Positions 30,101 through 36,997 of a stretch of 64,000 bases of DNA are shown here, piece by piece. The notes beneath the pieces were generated by a model that saw only the letters and a list, made by a program, of their open reading frames with translations, was not told the DNA's origin and did not search any database. The position numbers and the translations under genes are program-made. Source of the stretch: Alloalcanivorax profundimaris (GTDB taxonomy: Bacteria; Pseudomonadota; Gammaproteobacteria; Pseudomonadales; Alcanivoracaceae); contig NZ_JABJWH010000009.1 in assembly GCF_015265435.1 (NCBI RefSeq), positions 1-64,000 of the forward strand. Direction: 5' to 3'. Positions within the stretch are counted from its first letter, which is position 1, and each line of letters opens with the position of its first letter.

Positions 30101-33001
30101 GCGGGCGGCGTCCAGTTCCACGTCATTGCCGGTGATGGCGGTGCTGTCGCCGTCGCCATCCAGGGTGCCCAGGGCGGTGAGGCGGATCAGGCCGTCCGCG
30201 GACACCTGGCCGAGCTTGAGATCGCCCTTATGCGCCACGGCCACGCCGCGATCGGCGCCGCCGGCGGACGCGTTCAGAAGCAGTTCACCGGTACCCTGGT
30301 TGTCCAGATCAATGTCGCCATCGGCGGTGGTGGCGTCGATGCGGTTGGCGTCGGTGCTCAGGTCGATGTCGTCGCCGGCGTCCAGGGCCAGGCCGTCGGC
30401 GGCCAATACGTCGTCGCCGTCGCCGCCGATGCGGCCGCTGGCGGTCAGGCTCACCTCATGGCCGCTCAGGTCGGCGCCTTCCACGATCAGGTTGCCGGCG
30501 CGGTTGTTGAAGTCCAGATCCAGGCCGTCGCCGCCACCGCGCTGCACCACCAGGTGCTCGTCCGCGCGGTTGAAGGCGACGCCGCCGGCGTCGTCGGTGA
30601 TCTCGACATTGCCGCCCAGGGTGGTCACGCCCAGGCTGGACAGCAGGCCGGTGTTGGCCACGTAGGAGCCGGCCAGGCTGGTGCCGGTGGTGGTGGTCAG
30701 GCTGCCCACCTCGGTCTTCAACGCCTCGGCGGCGGTGCCGATGGCGCCGTCCGCGTCCAGGGTCAGGTGATTGCCGCGCACGTTGAACGGCGCGGCGGCG
30801 TAGCCGAGGATGTCGCCGTCCTGGCTGACCACGGACACATCGCCGTCGTCGGCTTGCACCCTGCCCAGCAGCACATCGCCCAGGGTGGCCGTCAGTTGCA
30901 CCTCGGCGTTGTCGCCCGCGGCGTGGATGTCCAGGGCGGCCAGTTCGTTGTCCTCGGCCAGGTAGATGCCGTCGGAACCGGAGCGGGCCTGGATGGCGTT
31001 GCTCTGGGTGGTCAGGGCGGCGCCGTCCTGGCCCAGGCGGCCGGCGGCGTCCAGGGCGATGAAGCGGCCGGTGATGACGGCGGACTCACCGCTTTTGTAG
31101 ATGCCGCCATGGTGGGAGAACAGCCAGAGCTCGTCCGGCGAGGAAATGCGGTCGCCGATCAGGATGTTGTCCTCGGCGGCGATTTTCACCCCGTGGTCGC
31201 CGATGGCGCCGTTGCTCAAGGTGACGCTGCCGTCGGCGCCGCCGATGCCGGTGGACGAGACGGTCTGGCCGCCCTGGCTGATGCGCTCGCCGGCGCTGAC
31301 CCGGCCAAGCATCAGCTCGCCGTCCTGTTCGTCGATGTAAATGCCGCCATCCTGGGTGGCGGCGGACAGCACGTCCACGGCGGTGGTTACCGCCCGGTGA
31401 TCCTCGCCGATGGCGCCGTCCGCCTTCAGGTTGGTGGCCCAGGCTTCCACGTTGGCCTCGGCGCCGTTGCTGCCGCGCAGGTCGCCGTCCTCGGCGGTGA
31501 TCAGGGCGCGCAGGCCGGCTTCGGCGCTGTTGTCGCCGGTGCTGACCCGCTCCAGGGTCAGGTCGCCGTGGGTGTCGGTGATCACCACATGGCCTTTTTT
31601 CGCCTCGGCGCGCAGGGTGTCCGCGTCCAGGCGCAGGGGGTTGCTTTCCGCGCCGATGGTGGCGTCGTCCACGGTGGTGGCCAGGGTCACGCGCTCGCCG
31701 CTGGCGGCGGTGCCCAGGTCGCCGTTGCCGAGGATGTCACCGGCGGCGGTGACGCCCAGGTCGCCGTCCACGTGGACGCCGTTCAGGGTCACGCGACCGT
31801 CGCGGTGGGTGAAATCCAGGTCGGTTTCCACGATGCCGGAGGTGGACAGGCGGTCCCCTTCGAAGTTGACGCTGGCATCGTTGAGCACCGGAGCGCCGCT
31901 GATCGGGTCCTGGCTTTCGTGCTTGAGGTTGATCTCGGCGTCGTCGCCAGTGTCGATCTTGAGGCTGGCGAGCTGGTCCGCTTCGTCGACGCGGATAGCG
32001 CCCGCGTCGCTGCTCACGTCCAGGTGATCCACTTCGGTATTGACCGCGCCGGCGGCGCCGATGCCGGTGCCCGCCTGGAGCACGGCGGTGTCACCCTTGA
32101 TCAGCCCCCCGGTGGAGGTAATGGCGTTGTCCGCCCGCAGCCGGACCTCGCCATCGGGGCCGGTGGCGGTGAGGTTGCCGGACTGCTCCAGGTCGTCGCC
32201 GGCCAGAGTCAGCTCGGTGGCGGCGGTGATATCGCCCTGGTTGACCACGGAGGACACCACGGCGTCCTTCTGGCTGCCGGAGAGCAGCACGTGGCCGGCC
32301 TCGATCTGGCCGCCGGCGCCGTTCTTGATGGTGCCTTCGGCGCCGGAGAGGTCCGCGTCGGTGACCGAGAACTTCACCAGGCCGTTGCCGGTGAGGTCGA
32401 TGTCGTAGCTGCCGTCGCTGGCCAGGGCCACGCGGCCCACGTTGGCGATAATGTGGCCGGTGTTTTCCACGTTGGGGGCGATCAGGTAGACGAAACCGCC
32501 GTCGTCGGTGGTGATGGTGCCCTGGTTCTTGATGGAGGCGCTGTTCATCAGCTCGCCGCTGAAATTGAACTTGCCGTCCATGAAGTCGTCGTCGGCGATG
32601 TCGAAGGTGGTGGCCAGCAGGCCCGCCACGTCGACGGTGGCGTCGGCGCCGAACACGATGCCATTGGGGTTGATCAGGAAAATGTTGCCGTTGGCGGTGA
32701 GCGCGCCCTGGATCTGCGAGACGCTGCCGCCGGTGACCCGGTTCAGCGTTACGTCGCTGGCGCTCTGATGCATGAATTCCACCAGTTCACTGGGGTCGAT
32801 GCTGAAATCGTCCCAGTTGATCACTGCCTTGCCGGTGGTCTGCCGGATCAGGGTTTCCAGCGCCGCGGGGTTGGTGATCTGCGCCTCCCCTCGTACCACG
32901 TTGCCGCCGCTGGGCCCGGCCAGGGCCGCACCGCTGAAACCGAACACCGAAACCGAAACGGCCGCCGCCACCGATGCTTTGCGCTTGTTATTCCGTGCCA
33001 T
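21158..33001 (-). CDS. Filamentous-haemagglutinin-type two-partner secretion adhesin (TpsA)
   Basis: 3,947 aa, very acidic, mostly short Gly/Asp/Leu/Thr repeats expected to fold as a right-handed beta-helix. The signal peptide runs to about residue 28; the TPS secretion domain follows (about 30-270), with INPNGIVFGA at 110-119. The long shaft has DLTLTATDGDL-type repeats, including a near-duplicated supermodule of roughly 0.6 kb around 24.3-25.1 kb. Residues about 1335-1557 are instead helical and heptad-like (KVAELNAKILQLEVLQQQLE). I noticed no cysteine. The C-terminus (VFNPFEGFQPNTTGQGF) shows no VENN motif and no recognisable CDI toxin, and no immunity gene follows, so an adhesin/biofilm role is more likely than contact-dependent inhibition. 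TpsB lies directly upstream. Confidence 0.93.
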   Translation of the reverse strand: MARNNKRKASVAAAVSVSVFGFSGAALAGPSGGNVVRGEAQITNPAALETLIRQTTGKAVINWDDFSIDPSELVEFMHQSASDVTLNRVTGGSVSQIQGALTANGNIFLINPNGIVFGADATVDVAGLLATTFDIADDDFMDGKFNFSGELMNSASIKNQGTITTDDGGFVYLIAPNVENTGHIIANVGRVALASDGSYDIDLTGNGLVKFSVTDADLSGAEGTIKNGAGGQIEAGHVLLSGSQKDAVVSSVVNQGDITAATELTLAGDDLEQSGNLTATGPDGEVRLRADNAITSTGGLIKGDTAVLQAGTGIGAAGAVNTEVDHLDVSSDAGAIRVDEADQLASLKIDTGDDAEINLKHESQDPISGAPVLNDASVNFEGDRLSTSGIVETDLDFTHRDGRVTLNGVHVDGDLGVTAAGDILGNGDLGTAASGERVTLATTVDDATIGAESNPLRLDADTLRAEAKKGHVVITDTHGDLTLERVSTGDNSAEAGLRALITAEDGDLRGSNGAEANVEAWATNLKADGAIGEDHRAVTTAVDVLSAATQDGGIYIDEQDGELMLGRVSAGERISQGGQTVSSTGIGGADGSVTLSNGAIGDHGVKIAAEDNILIGDRISSPDELWLFSHHGGIYKSGESAVITGRFIALDAAGRLGQDGAALTTQSNAIQARSGSDGIYLAEDNELAALDIHAAGDNAEVQLTATLGDVLLGRVQADDGDVSVVSQDGDILGYAAAPFNVRGNHLTLDADGAIGTAAEALKTEVGSLTTTTGTSLAGSYVANTGLLSSLGVTTLGGNVEITDDAGGVAFNRADEHLVVQRGGGDGLDLDFNNRAGNLIVEGADLSGHEVSLTASGRIGGDGDDVLAADGLALDAGDDIDLSTDANRIDATTADGDIDLDNQGTGELLLNASAGGADRGVAVAHKGDLKLGQVSADGLIRLTALGTLDGDGDSTAITGNDVELDAARIGSDARALSTAVTGELSMLSDGDIFVSNVGALSLLEGEAGGDIDFTQSGNAVLGRLASGGSVTFQASGRVSDGNGDDANIIADDLNLSAQQVGAADGTVDALEIRVDELVVDASNGGIYLRNRDSGPLSLIRARAAGGDVDIDSAGDIGLGTVTAAGGNVTLTSDGAINDARPDGADQANVVAGKVDMRAQQGIGNTGPLVLDVDRMSVSGGNGDVNAASPGAVEVDADSLVGKGASGVTIVAASITVLDNNGGTLVMDGGKLVLTATNGNIVFLNQDDTIRLPGGGSMTLTARADGANEGYNGNIITGNLVTEGGDITLDADRNVTLGMLDTGGTGDVYVIARDGVILDGNGADQNVRGDHVTLIGNTPSERDAEIARDTAIADYAGKVAELNAKILQLEVLQQQLEAYLAALNQAIVNRNISQANLASAQARVNDLSRQLSAAESTLNTLNRVVSVAQIAVDAMAMVAGGAQAIPFSGDGGAEATFQGLSLALSAAQVAVDEYDRNTFSPLSDRFNVALNDLDVAKAYLGDAVTNVESWTTLRNTTRVSRDMADQSVFKATAARDASQALRHQAIAAYDQAQDIDMSAAKPLGIQANQLDMGTSSGRALNSGVYLDSTGDLGLGDIKSVGEIRAENVAGSISVVGDVVSPTLISLQADGAVRGIGGTFVEGEGVDGEWVADVGTLHAPAIAVRAGQGVADQEDSLHTDTDEIAVDAGAGDAFVVNDNGGDELVLGTVDGLSGLTAAGDMGLWNKGDLRLKTQVVDTDITADSDTYLYAEGGAIIDDNGDTLNVTGGDLYFRADGQVELDTQVDRVVDSGTSDGDVLLRERDDLALIALETLNGDIDVSAGGNLTVHELAAAGDSATIALDADGRIDDDQDNSTLIAAKRLELTAGGAIGATGSFTQRGLDTAVDVVTADAKGEINLHDADDLDVEKVTTTTGNVTLTSEAGDLHLGEVRSDGEGANITLVADGAIDALNEADDTPELDADQLALRAGKGIGTADQALLIETGALEADAGDGGLYLFNQNRDLTVGGVTPNLGLPGLTGLDANGDLHLTVADGALTVNEAVTQTGEGDTRLSSGKGQLLNANLAAAGDLTLKATTGDITAVNGVQLTSGGDLSATATEGGVSLVQNSRAQATGDLSLKGGATVSLTDASAEAGGDLTLTGENGNVTLANSQATGAGDATLTAGQNITLSGASTLTATNGALDATATSGNLDINGNSGVSAATTLDLQAGNQVALSNATAQSGDDMSVTADNGDVLLTNSRAATKGGQTVSAGGSVRLTQSQLHTETDGDMSVTATNGDISLNNSQMLVGGAFDGDAGGDAVLTNALISAGGSLDPDVDGTLDLDAGDNVRLTQGSTITGTGDTHLSAEEGELLVVDNGRVQSGADLDLDAGTNVTLHTGAALGQQDVTVTAGKDVRLSGGAQLLAAEGDLSATADGGDLLLSQNSAAGAAGDVTLTADQAMTLTDAMVAAGVDLELTARQGSMTLMNTNAGAGGNAEATAAGDLRLSGGSLLTATEGTLDATATDGSLNLSQGSRVSGADDVTLRAGTDLSLNNASAESLNADLSLTADTGSVTLVASQATGQVDATVTAGDNVALSGGSALTATDGDLDLTATDGDLSVSQSSSLTAGNDLTGEAGTDLVFTTGANVTAGGDLDLDAGDHLSVTDATVRADGDAALTATAGNLSVTRATVTAGGFLDGDAGQGILLTAATLASGRPAMVPFAPLSVEPLPEGNVDLTLNAGSGDIALSQGSRAEAAGALVMDTEEGNVSLTNSSRATAVTDATVAAGGGVSLAQGSRLEATTGDLDVTATDGDFTARESSVLRAGGDFTGNAGGDLAFTEGAQADADGALDLDAGDNLTIQDATVRADGDAALTAAEGDLAVTRSSVTAGGFLDGDAGGAITLTSATLASGQPAPVTLFAFAPLQAGSVDLSLNAGSGDVTLTGGSQATAAGALTLGSEEGSVVLTNSSRARAATDATLTAATDVRVNNGSSVDAGDGDLTLTATDGDLSITSGATLTAGNDLTGTAGQNVTLDQATAEAGGNLSLDAQGADLALANSRATAATDLDLKAKGDLTVDGAQARATAGDLSLTATDGDLTARNASTLAADADLSAEAGGDLAFTTGTDARAGGDLDLGAGEQGDLAVTSASVTAGGALTGKAGGGATLTAATLTSGAAADADPADLSLTVGSGDLTVTDGSRVTASDSLTMSSDEAAVVVDNGSAMQADRDVTVTAGTDVGFDNASLDAVNGNARITASDGALTLANNAGLTAGADLDANAGGKITMDATSAMNSGVDLTLEAGDDVALSTLRAGGDVSVTSEEGGIQADPTIAEHIHGDNLFLSAAKSIGSTLSGLKTRVTNLYATITGSGDLHLEDLDANGLTVKDSSLADGDAHLRAGGDLTIDALAVNGDAVLDSAGRLATSAEGTLSADDLRGSAVSGIRLNSELDSATLAVSGTGAIDLDNQGDLRLDSATTADGDIDVDNGGDLGIGRVAAGDHDVALSSDGAIRKDGAGEVEGVNVTLRANDGIGEWATDNPTDGFLNLTAERIDALSDAGDVMLSQQGPVLISQARTGDGRVGLEIEDGDATLGDIRAQGQVTVVANDGKLIDDGDADTRVVGDEVRLAGRDGVGTDTAAIATRANSLDLRAESGVINVQEQDGLAGLDARIDDGDIRVRTLTGDLTVNEVQALTPGNAVMLSAVAGAILDGNGEANNIVAALLELSAATGIARASNPLNVDVDTLGAAGGTGGVYINNRGTGPLTLTGLTGQGGLGLNTGGDLDLTGDVIGRRVDLAAAGDFTQGGRISGTDGVTVISNGNVTMVAGARTDSTGDIGYRAGGDLTVDTLHTTTGLAGGKVTLEGRTLTSNATESGSIRAGQVDVRVPTDNGERVYDLVDTTNGKARVSLNQRTLGGKIVEDSQYVGDLTHPQSVDTPRLVFNPFEGFQPNTTGQGFQPVPGDNGEWHYEP
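28330..28998 (-). other. Coiled-coil insertion within TpsA
   Basis: About 220 codons whose product has long runs without Gly, many Ala/Leu/Gln/Glu/Asp and heptad spacing (KILQLEVLQQQLEAYLAALN, LDVAKAYLGDAVTNVESW), unlike the beta-helical repeats on both sides. It would form a helical outcrop from the shaft. Confidence 0.65.
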
Positions 33002-33051
33002 GATCTGTCACCCGTAAAAGTCGTATGCGGGCCCGCGGGCCCGGCCCCCCC

Positions 33052-34617
33052 TCAGAAGCGGTAGCGCGCCTGAGCGTAGAAATAATCGTTGTCGCCGGTT
33101 TCCGGCCCCAGCGGCAGGCCCCAGTCCAGGCGCAGCTCCACCGGGTCCAGGGGCCGGGCCATCAGGCCCAGGCTGACGCCGGAGATGTGCTGTTCGCTGT
33201 GCTGGTCGTAGAAGGGTTCCTTGATGTGCATGCGGCCGTGGCTGATCTGGCCGATCAGCTGGTAGCGGTGGTCGTCGGCGAACAGGTCGTAGCGCCCTTC
33301 CAGGGAGGCGGTGACGCCGCTGTCGCCGGAGTACGCTGAAGGCGCGTGGCCCTTCACCGAGTTGACGCCGCCGATCGCCCACTGCTCGCTGGAGACCAGC
33401 GGGTCGAAGGCGTACTGGCCGTACAGGCGCGGGATCAGCAGAGTACGGGCGTTGAGCCGCTGGATGCGGGTCAGGTCCAGGGTCACCTTGGTGAAGTCGT
33501 TGTCGGCGCCGGCGAAGGCACGGCTGGACAGGGCGGAATTGTTGTCCATACCGCCCAGGCGCTCGCCCAGCCCCTGATGCACATCCAGGGACACCAGGCT
33601 GCGCCCGGACAGGTCGGTGCGGTCCCAGGCCACGCCCAGGCGCAGCTTGCGGACCCGGTCCTCGGCGATGCGCACGCCGAGCATGTCCTGGTCCAGATTG
33701 GTGCCTTCCAGCCACAGGCTGTAGGTGAGGATGCTGCGCGCGGACAGGATCTGGTCCTGCAGCACGCCGAGGCCGGCGCCGGTGCTGTCGCCTTCCACTT
33801 CCAGCACCTTGAAGTCACGGCCGACGTTGACGTTGCCGGTGGAGCCGTAGATCTGAACGCTGGTGCCGCGGCTGTCCACCGGGGTGGCGTAGTCGGCGTA
33901 GGCGAACCAGGCGTCGCCGTCGCCCAGGGACTGCATGCCGATCAGGTTGGCGCTGTCGCCCCGCCCGCTCAGGTTCTCCAGCTTGATGGAGGGCACCACC
34001 CGGTAGCGACCGGTGTCCTTGCTGCCGTAGTTGTTCACTTCCAGGCTGCCACTCAGCAGCGGCCCCTCTTCCACGTCCACCAGCAGGTTGGTGAAGCCCT
34101 GCTCGGCGCCGGGCTTGAGGGTGGCGCTGGCTTCCACGCCGGCTTCCCGGTTGATGCGGGTCAGGGCCCGCTCCACCCGGTCCAGGCGCAGCGGCTCGCC
34201 GGCGCGCACGCCGCTGGCGGCGAGGGCGTCGCGGATGCGCTGGGTGTGGTAGCGGCGCTCGCCCTGGATGCGTACCTCGCCGAGGCGACCTTCCAGCACC
34301 ACCAGTTCCACCGGCTTGCCGTCGGCGAAGGTCTGGCGCGGCACCACCACCTTGACCAGCGGGTAGCCGGCGTCGTGGTAGAACGCCTCCACCTTGTTGG
34401 CCAGGCCCTGAATGTCCTTGAGCGTCATGGGCTTGCCGATTTCCGAGGCGATCAGCCCGGACAGGTCGGCGGCGCTGTAGGTGGTGTTGCCCTGGAAGGC
34501 GACGCCGTTGACCACCACCTGGCGGGCGGCGGGTTCCTGGGCCAGGGCCGGGGCGCCGGCGCCCCCCAGGGCCAGCGCCAGAACGGCGGCGGGCACGAAT
34601 CCGATTTTACTTCTCAT
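33052..34617 (-). CDS. Two-partner secretion outer-membrane transporter (TpsB, FhaC/ShlB family)
   Basis: Outer-membrane Omp85-superfamily pore that exports TpsA. I use the ATG at 34617, which gives the signal peptide SKIGFVPAAVLALALGGAGAPALA and a 521-aa product; a GTG at 34656 would spoil the signal. In order: a POTRA domain (VVVNGVAFQGNTTYSAADL), a second POTRA (EVRIQGERRYHTQRIRDAL), and a 16-strand barrel ending in the aromatic QARYRF. The conserved loop-6 VRGY/F motif reads VKGH here (about residue 423). It precedes tpsA by 50 bp in one operon with a promoter at 34856-34884. Confidence 0.93.
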   Translation of the reverse strand: MRSKIGFVPAAVLALALGGAGAPALAQEPAARQVVVNGVAFQGNTTYSAADLSGLIASEIGKPMTLKDIQGLANKVEAFYHDAGYPLVKVVVPRQTFADGKPVELVVLEGRLGEVRIQGERRYHTQRIRDALAASGVRAGEPLRLDRVERALTRINREAGVEASATLKPGAEQGFTNLLVDVEEGPLLSGSLEVNNYGSKDTGRYRVVPSIKLENLSGRGDSANLIGMQSLGDGDAWFAYADYATPVDSRGTSVQIYGSTGNVNVGRDFKVLEVEGDSTGAGLGVLQDQILSARSILTYSLWLEGTNLDQDMLGVRIAEDRVRKLRLGVAWDRTDLSGRSLVSLDVHQGLGERLGGMDNNSALSSRAFAGADNDFTKVTLDLTRIQRLNARTLLIPRLYGQYAFDPLVSSEQWAIGGVNSVKGHAPSAYSGDSGVTASLEGRYDLFADDHRYQLIGQISHGRMHIKEPFYDQHSEQHISGVSLGLMARPLDPVELRLDWGLPLGPETGDNDYFYAQARYRF

Positions 34618-34832
34618 GAACGATGCATCCCGAAACAATCGCCGCGATCCGGCCACGAGCGGCCCCCGCGGCGGACATGGCCGATGAAAGAAACGGGTTG
34701 GTTGGGCAGGACGGCGTGGCGCCCCGATAGGCTGAAGTGCAGGCCCCCATTTTTTCTTCCCCCCGATCGGAGCGGTGCTCCAAACGTTGTTCCCGCCGTG
34801 CTCTTTGGACTTTTTGCAAACTTTTGCACGAC

Positions 34833-34846
34833 GTGAACCAGTTCAC
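34833..34846. promoter_or_regulatory. Palindromic operator candidate at the tpsB transcription start
   Basis: GTGAAC-CA-GTTCAC is a perfect 6-bp inverted repeat. It begins about 9 nt downstream of the -10 hexamer, overlapping or just past the predicted start, a typical repressor position. The cognate regulator is unknown. Confidence 0.45.
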
Positions 34847-34855
34847 AATTCAGGA

Positions 34856-34884
34856 AATCTATTTCACGAAACTGCTACGGTCAA
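34856..34884 (-). promoter_or_regulatory. Sigma70 promoter of the tpsB-tpsA operon
   Basis: On the minus strand TTGACC (34884-34879), a 17-nt spacer and TAGATT (34861-34856). The -35 matches 5 of 6 and the spacing is optimal. The predicted start is near 34849. Confidence 0.6.
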
Positions 34885-35139
34885 CGAACATTTATTTACG
34901 TTCTTAAGCGTTTTTAGGGCGGAATATTGATGCTATTTACGTATGAAAAAACAGGAATACGATAAAAATATCAGCCAGGGAAAAACGGGGTATTTCGAGG
35001 TATTTGGGGAGAAAACACCGGATTATTTCCGCTCCGGACCGGGCAGGGACAACCCGGTTTCGTAAGGAACATTTTGAGAACGAAACGATACTTAAAAAAA
35101 ATCAGCTTTTCTCATTATAAAAAAGCTTTTCGGCGAAAC

Positions 35140-35165
35140 AAAAAAAGGGGCCAGTCAAGGCCCCT
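35140..35165 (-). terminator. Rho-independent terminator of the cysZ-like gene
   Basis: GAGGGGCC/GGCCCC hairpin followed by a seven-T run on the minus strand. It overlaps the last codons of the gene. Confidence 0.8.
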
Positions 35166-35916
35166 CTTCCAGTTCGTGCACCCACACCAGGGTGCCGGCG
35201 ATCACCGCCACCGGCATGATCACCAGGTTCACCAGGGGCAGCATGGTCAGGCCCAGGATCACCGAGCCGAAGGTGAGCACCAGCCAGCGTTTGGTCTTGA
35301 GGCGTTCCAGCATCTCGGTGAACGGCACCTGACGGTTGTCGGCGGCGTAGTCGATGTATTGCATGCCCAGCAACCAGCCGGACCACAGGAACCAGACCGC
35401 GGAGGCGAACACGTTGACCACCGGGATGAAGTAAATCACCAGCACCACGAACAGAATCAACACCGCCCGCCACAGCCAGTACCAGGTTTTGCGCAGCTCA
35501 CGCTTGAACACCCGCAGGGTCATGGCCGGGATGGATTCCTCCGGCAGCGGCCGGCCGGTGGCGCGCACATCGACCTTTTCCGCCAGGAAGCCCATGAAGG
35601 GCGCGGCGATCAGTTGCACGCCGAGGGTGAAGACGCTGGCCAGCAGCCCCAGCAGCAGGATCCACACCAGCACCACGGCGGCGCTGACCAGGAAATCGAT
35701 GGCGCCGTTCAGGAAGCTGAGGCCGCCGTCGAAGGCCCAGCCGGCGGTGGCGGTGCTGATCCAGCCGGCGATCCACTGACCGGACAGGTAATAGAGACCG
35801 CCGAACACCAGCACGTTGAAGATCATGGGTACCACCACGTAGGCCCGCAATCCGGGGCTGCGGGCCAGGGTGAGACCTTGTTTCAGATAATCCAGCGCGC
35901 GGGTGACTTGGGACAC
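35155..35916 (-). CDS. cysZ: CysZ-family (EI24-like) inner-membrane protein
   Basis: 253 aa with several hydrophobic segments (AAVVLVWILLLGLLASVF, AVLILFVVLVIYFIPVVNVF, VILGLTMLPLVNLVIMPVAV). YIDYAADNRQVPF and the PVVNVFASAVWFL region match the CysZ family. Family members transport sulfate or support its assimilation; no sulfur gene is adjacent, so the substrate is from the family only. It is monocistronic with its own terminator. The upstream gap to ohr is 91 bp. Confidence 0.85.
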   Translation of the reverse strand: MSQVTRALDYLKQGLTLARSPGLRAYVVVPMIFNVLVFGGLYYLSGQWIAGWISTATAGWAFDGGLSFLNGAIDFLVSAAVVLVWILLLGLLASVFTLGVQLIAAPFMGFLAEKVDVRATGRPLPEESIPAMTLRVFKRELRKTWYWLWRAVLILFVVLVIYFIPVVNVFASAVWFLWSGWLLGMQYIDYAADNRQVPFTEMLERLKTKRWLVLTFGSVILGLTMLPLVNLVIMPVAVIAGTLVWVHELEEGP

Positions 35917-36007
35917 GACGACCTCGTTTCAGCGAATGCCGGCCGATTCTAGCATTGCCGGCCATCGAGGCCAGTGCCCGGCGGCGAGGCCGGGCCGGGG
36001 TGCCAGT

Positions 36008-36436
36008 TCAAACGTGGACTTCCAGCTCCACCGGGATGTTGCCCCGGGTGGCGTTGGAGTACGGGCACACTTCATGGGCCTTCTCCACCAGGGCGCGGGC
36101 GTCGCTTTCATCCAGGCCCGGCAGGGTCACCGCCAGGGTCACGGCCAGGCCGAAGCCCTCGCCGTCCGGGCCGATGGCCACCTTGGCATTGATGTGAGTG
36201 TCCTCGGGCAACTCCGCCTTGGCCTTGCCGGCCACCAGCTTCAGGGCACTGAGGAAGCAGGCGGAATAGCCCGCCGCGAACAGCTGCTCCGGGTTGGTGC
36301 CCTCGCCACCGGGGCCGCCCAGAGCCTTGGGCGTGGTGAGCTGAACGTCGAGTTGTTTGTCGCTGCTGGTGACACGGCCGTCGCGGCCACCGGTGACACG
36401 GGCTTCCGCCTGATAGAGGGTCTTTTCGATGGTCAT
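36008..36436 (-). CDS. ohr: Organic hydroperoxide resistance protein Ohr
   Basis: Thiol peroxidase that reduces organic and fatty-acid hydroperoxides using lipoylated partners. At 142 aa it is full length for the Ohr/OsmC family. It has [15 protein letters not shown] with the peroxidatic Cys60 and [13 protein letters not shown] with the resolving Cys124; N-terminal Arg residues of the GGRDGRV loop match the active-site arginine region. A GGAG ribosome site precedes the ATG. A putative operator half-matching the one at ohrR lies 26-50 bp upstream. Paired with ohrR, it is probably derepressed by hydroperoxides, which suits an alkane or lipid degrader. Confidence 0.95.
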   Translation of the reverse strand: MTIEKTLYQAEARVTGGRDGRVTSSDKQLDVQLTTPKALGGPGGEGTNPEQLFAAGYSACFLSALKLVAGKAKAELPEDTHINAKVAIGPDGEGFGLAVTLAVTLPGLDESDARALVEKAHEVCPYSNATRGNIPVELEVHV

Positions 36437-36461
36437 GGGGTTTCTCCGTTTGCTTGATTTT

Positions 36462-36486
36462 GCACGATTAAATCGTGCGCTATTTA
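36462..36486. promoter_or_regulatory. Putative OhrR operator upstream of ohr
   Basis: GCACGATT-A-AATCGTGC is a perfect 17-bp inverted repeat (36462-36478), overlapping GCGCTATTTAA (36476-36486). The latter 11-mer recurs in the palindrome in front of ohrR, as expected for autoregulation and co-regulation. Confidence 0.55.
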
Positions 36487-36531
36487 AATGCTTGTACGTT
36501 GCCGCGAAGCCTGATCGCGACCGGGCGGCGT

Positions 36532-36987
36532 TCAGGACGTTTCAGTAAGCCGCCGCCGCAGGGTTTCCAACTGTTCCTTGAGCGCCACCAACTCCTCCGG
36601 CTCACAGCGGCTGGCGCAGGCCACCGCCTCGGGGATCGCCTCGGCGCGGCGGCGCAGAGCGCGGCCGGCGTCGGTCAGCCGTACCTCCACCCGCCGCTCG
36701 TCCTCGGTGGCGCGCCGGCGTTGCAGCAGGCCGGCGTTCTCCAGCCGCTTGAGCAGTGGCGTCAGGGTGGCGGAATCCAGGAACAGGCGCTCGCCGATGG
36801 CGGACACCGACTGCCCGTCGTGCTCCCAGAGCACCATCATCACCAGGTACTGCGGGTAGGTGAGATCCAGTTCGCGCAGCAGCTTGCGGTAGACCTTGGT
36901 CATCGCCAGCTGGGTGGAATACAGCGCGAAGCAAACCTGCAGGTCGAGTTGCAACAGGGAGTCCGGAGTGTCGGTGTCATCGTTCAT
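36532..36987 (-). CDS. ohrR: MarR-family organic-peroxide sensor OhrR
   Basis: Dimeric winged-helix repressor of ohr that is inactivated by Cys oxidation. I use the ATG at 36987 (151 aa); the longer frame would read through the operator. Cys19 in [11 protein letters not shown] is the conserved sensing cysteine. Cys124 and Cys128 near the C-terminus are candidates for the second cysteine of the two-Cys (Xanthomonas-like) subclass. The helix-turn-helix and wing are [20 protein letters not shown] and [10 protein letters not shown]. The gene lies 95 bp upstream of ohr on the same strand. Confidence 0.93.
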   Translation of the reverse strand: MNDDTDTPDSLLQLDLQVCFALYSTQLAMTKVYRKLLRELDLTYPQYLVMMVLWEHDGQSVSAIGERLFLDSATLTPLLKRLENAGLLQRRRATEDERRVEVRLTDAGRALRRRAEAIPEAVACASRCEPEELVALKEQLETLRRRLTETS

Positions 36988-36997
36988 GGGCGGATAA

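Larger units (their letters stand above)
34618..35154. other. Long AT-rich intergenic region upstream of tpsB
   Basis: About 540 bp, strikingly AT-rich beside the adhesin operon. It holds the tpsB promoter and palindrome, then a leader of roughly 230 nt. The part near 34900-35130 is very AT-rich, including an AAAAGCTTTT palindrome. No supported gene. AT-rich DNA in front of a surface-adhesin operon suggests silencing by an MvaT/H-NS-type protein (inference). Confidence 0.5.

Noticed and set aside
21158-33001. TpsA as a contact-dependent inhibition toxin (CdiA)
   Set aside because: No VENN motif, no recognisable C-terminal toxin and no immunity-sized gene directly after it; a terminator follows at 21106-21133.
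21158-33001. Tandem repeats as a possible CRISPR array
   Set aside because: The repeats are coding, degenerate and lack regular spacers of 30-40 nt; they encode beta-helical adhesin modules.
21170-33064. A 3,964-codon plus-strand open frame antisense to tpsA
   Set aside because: It is in codon register with tpsA and open only because tpsA avoids TTA, CTA and TCA. It has no signal peptide, domain or plausible start signal, and its low-complexity Gly/Ala/Val/His content mirrors the tpsA repeats.
34607-34846. A 79-codon minus-strand frame upstream of tpsB
   Set aside because: It lies in the predicted leader, has no ribosome site and its product is Arg/Ala/Ser low-complexity.
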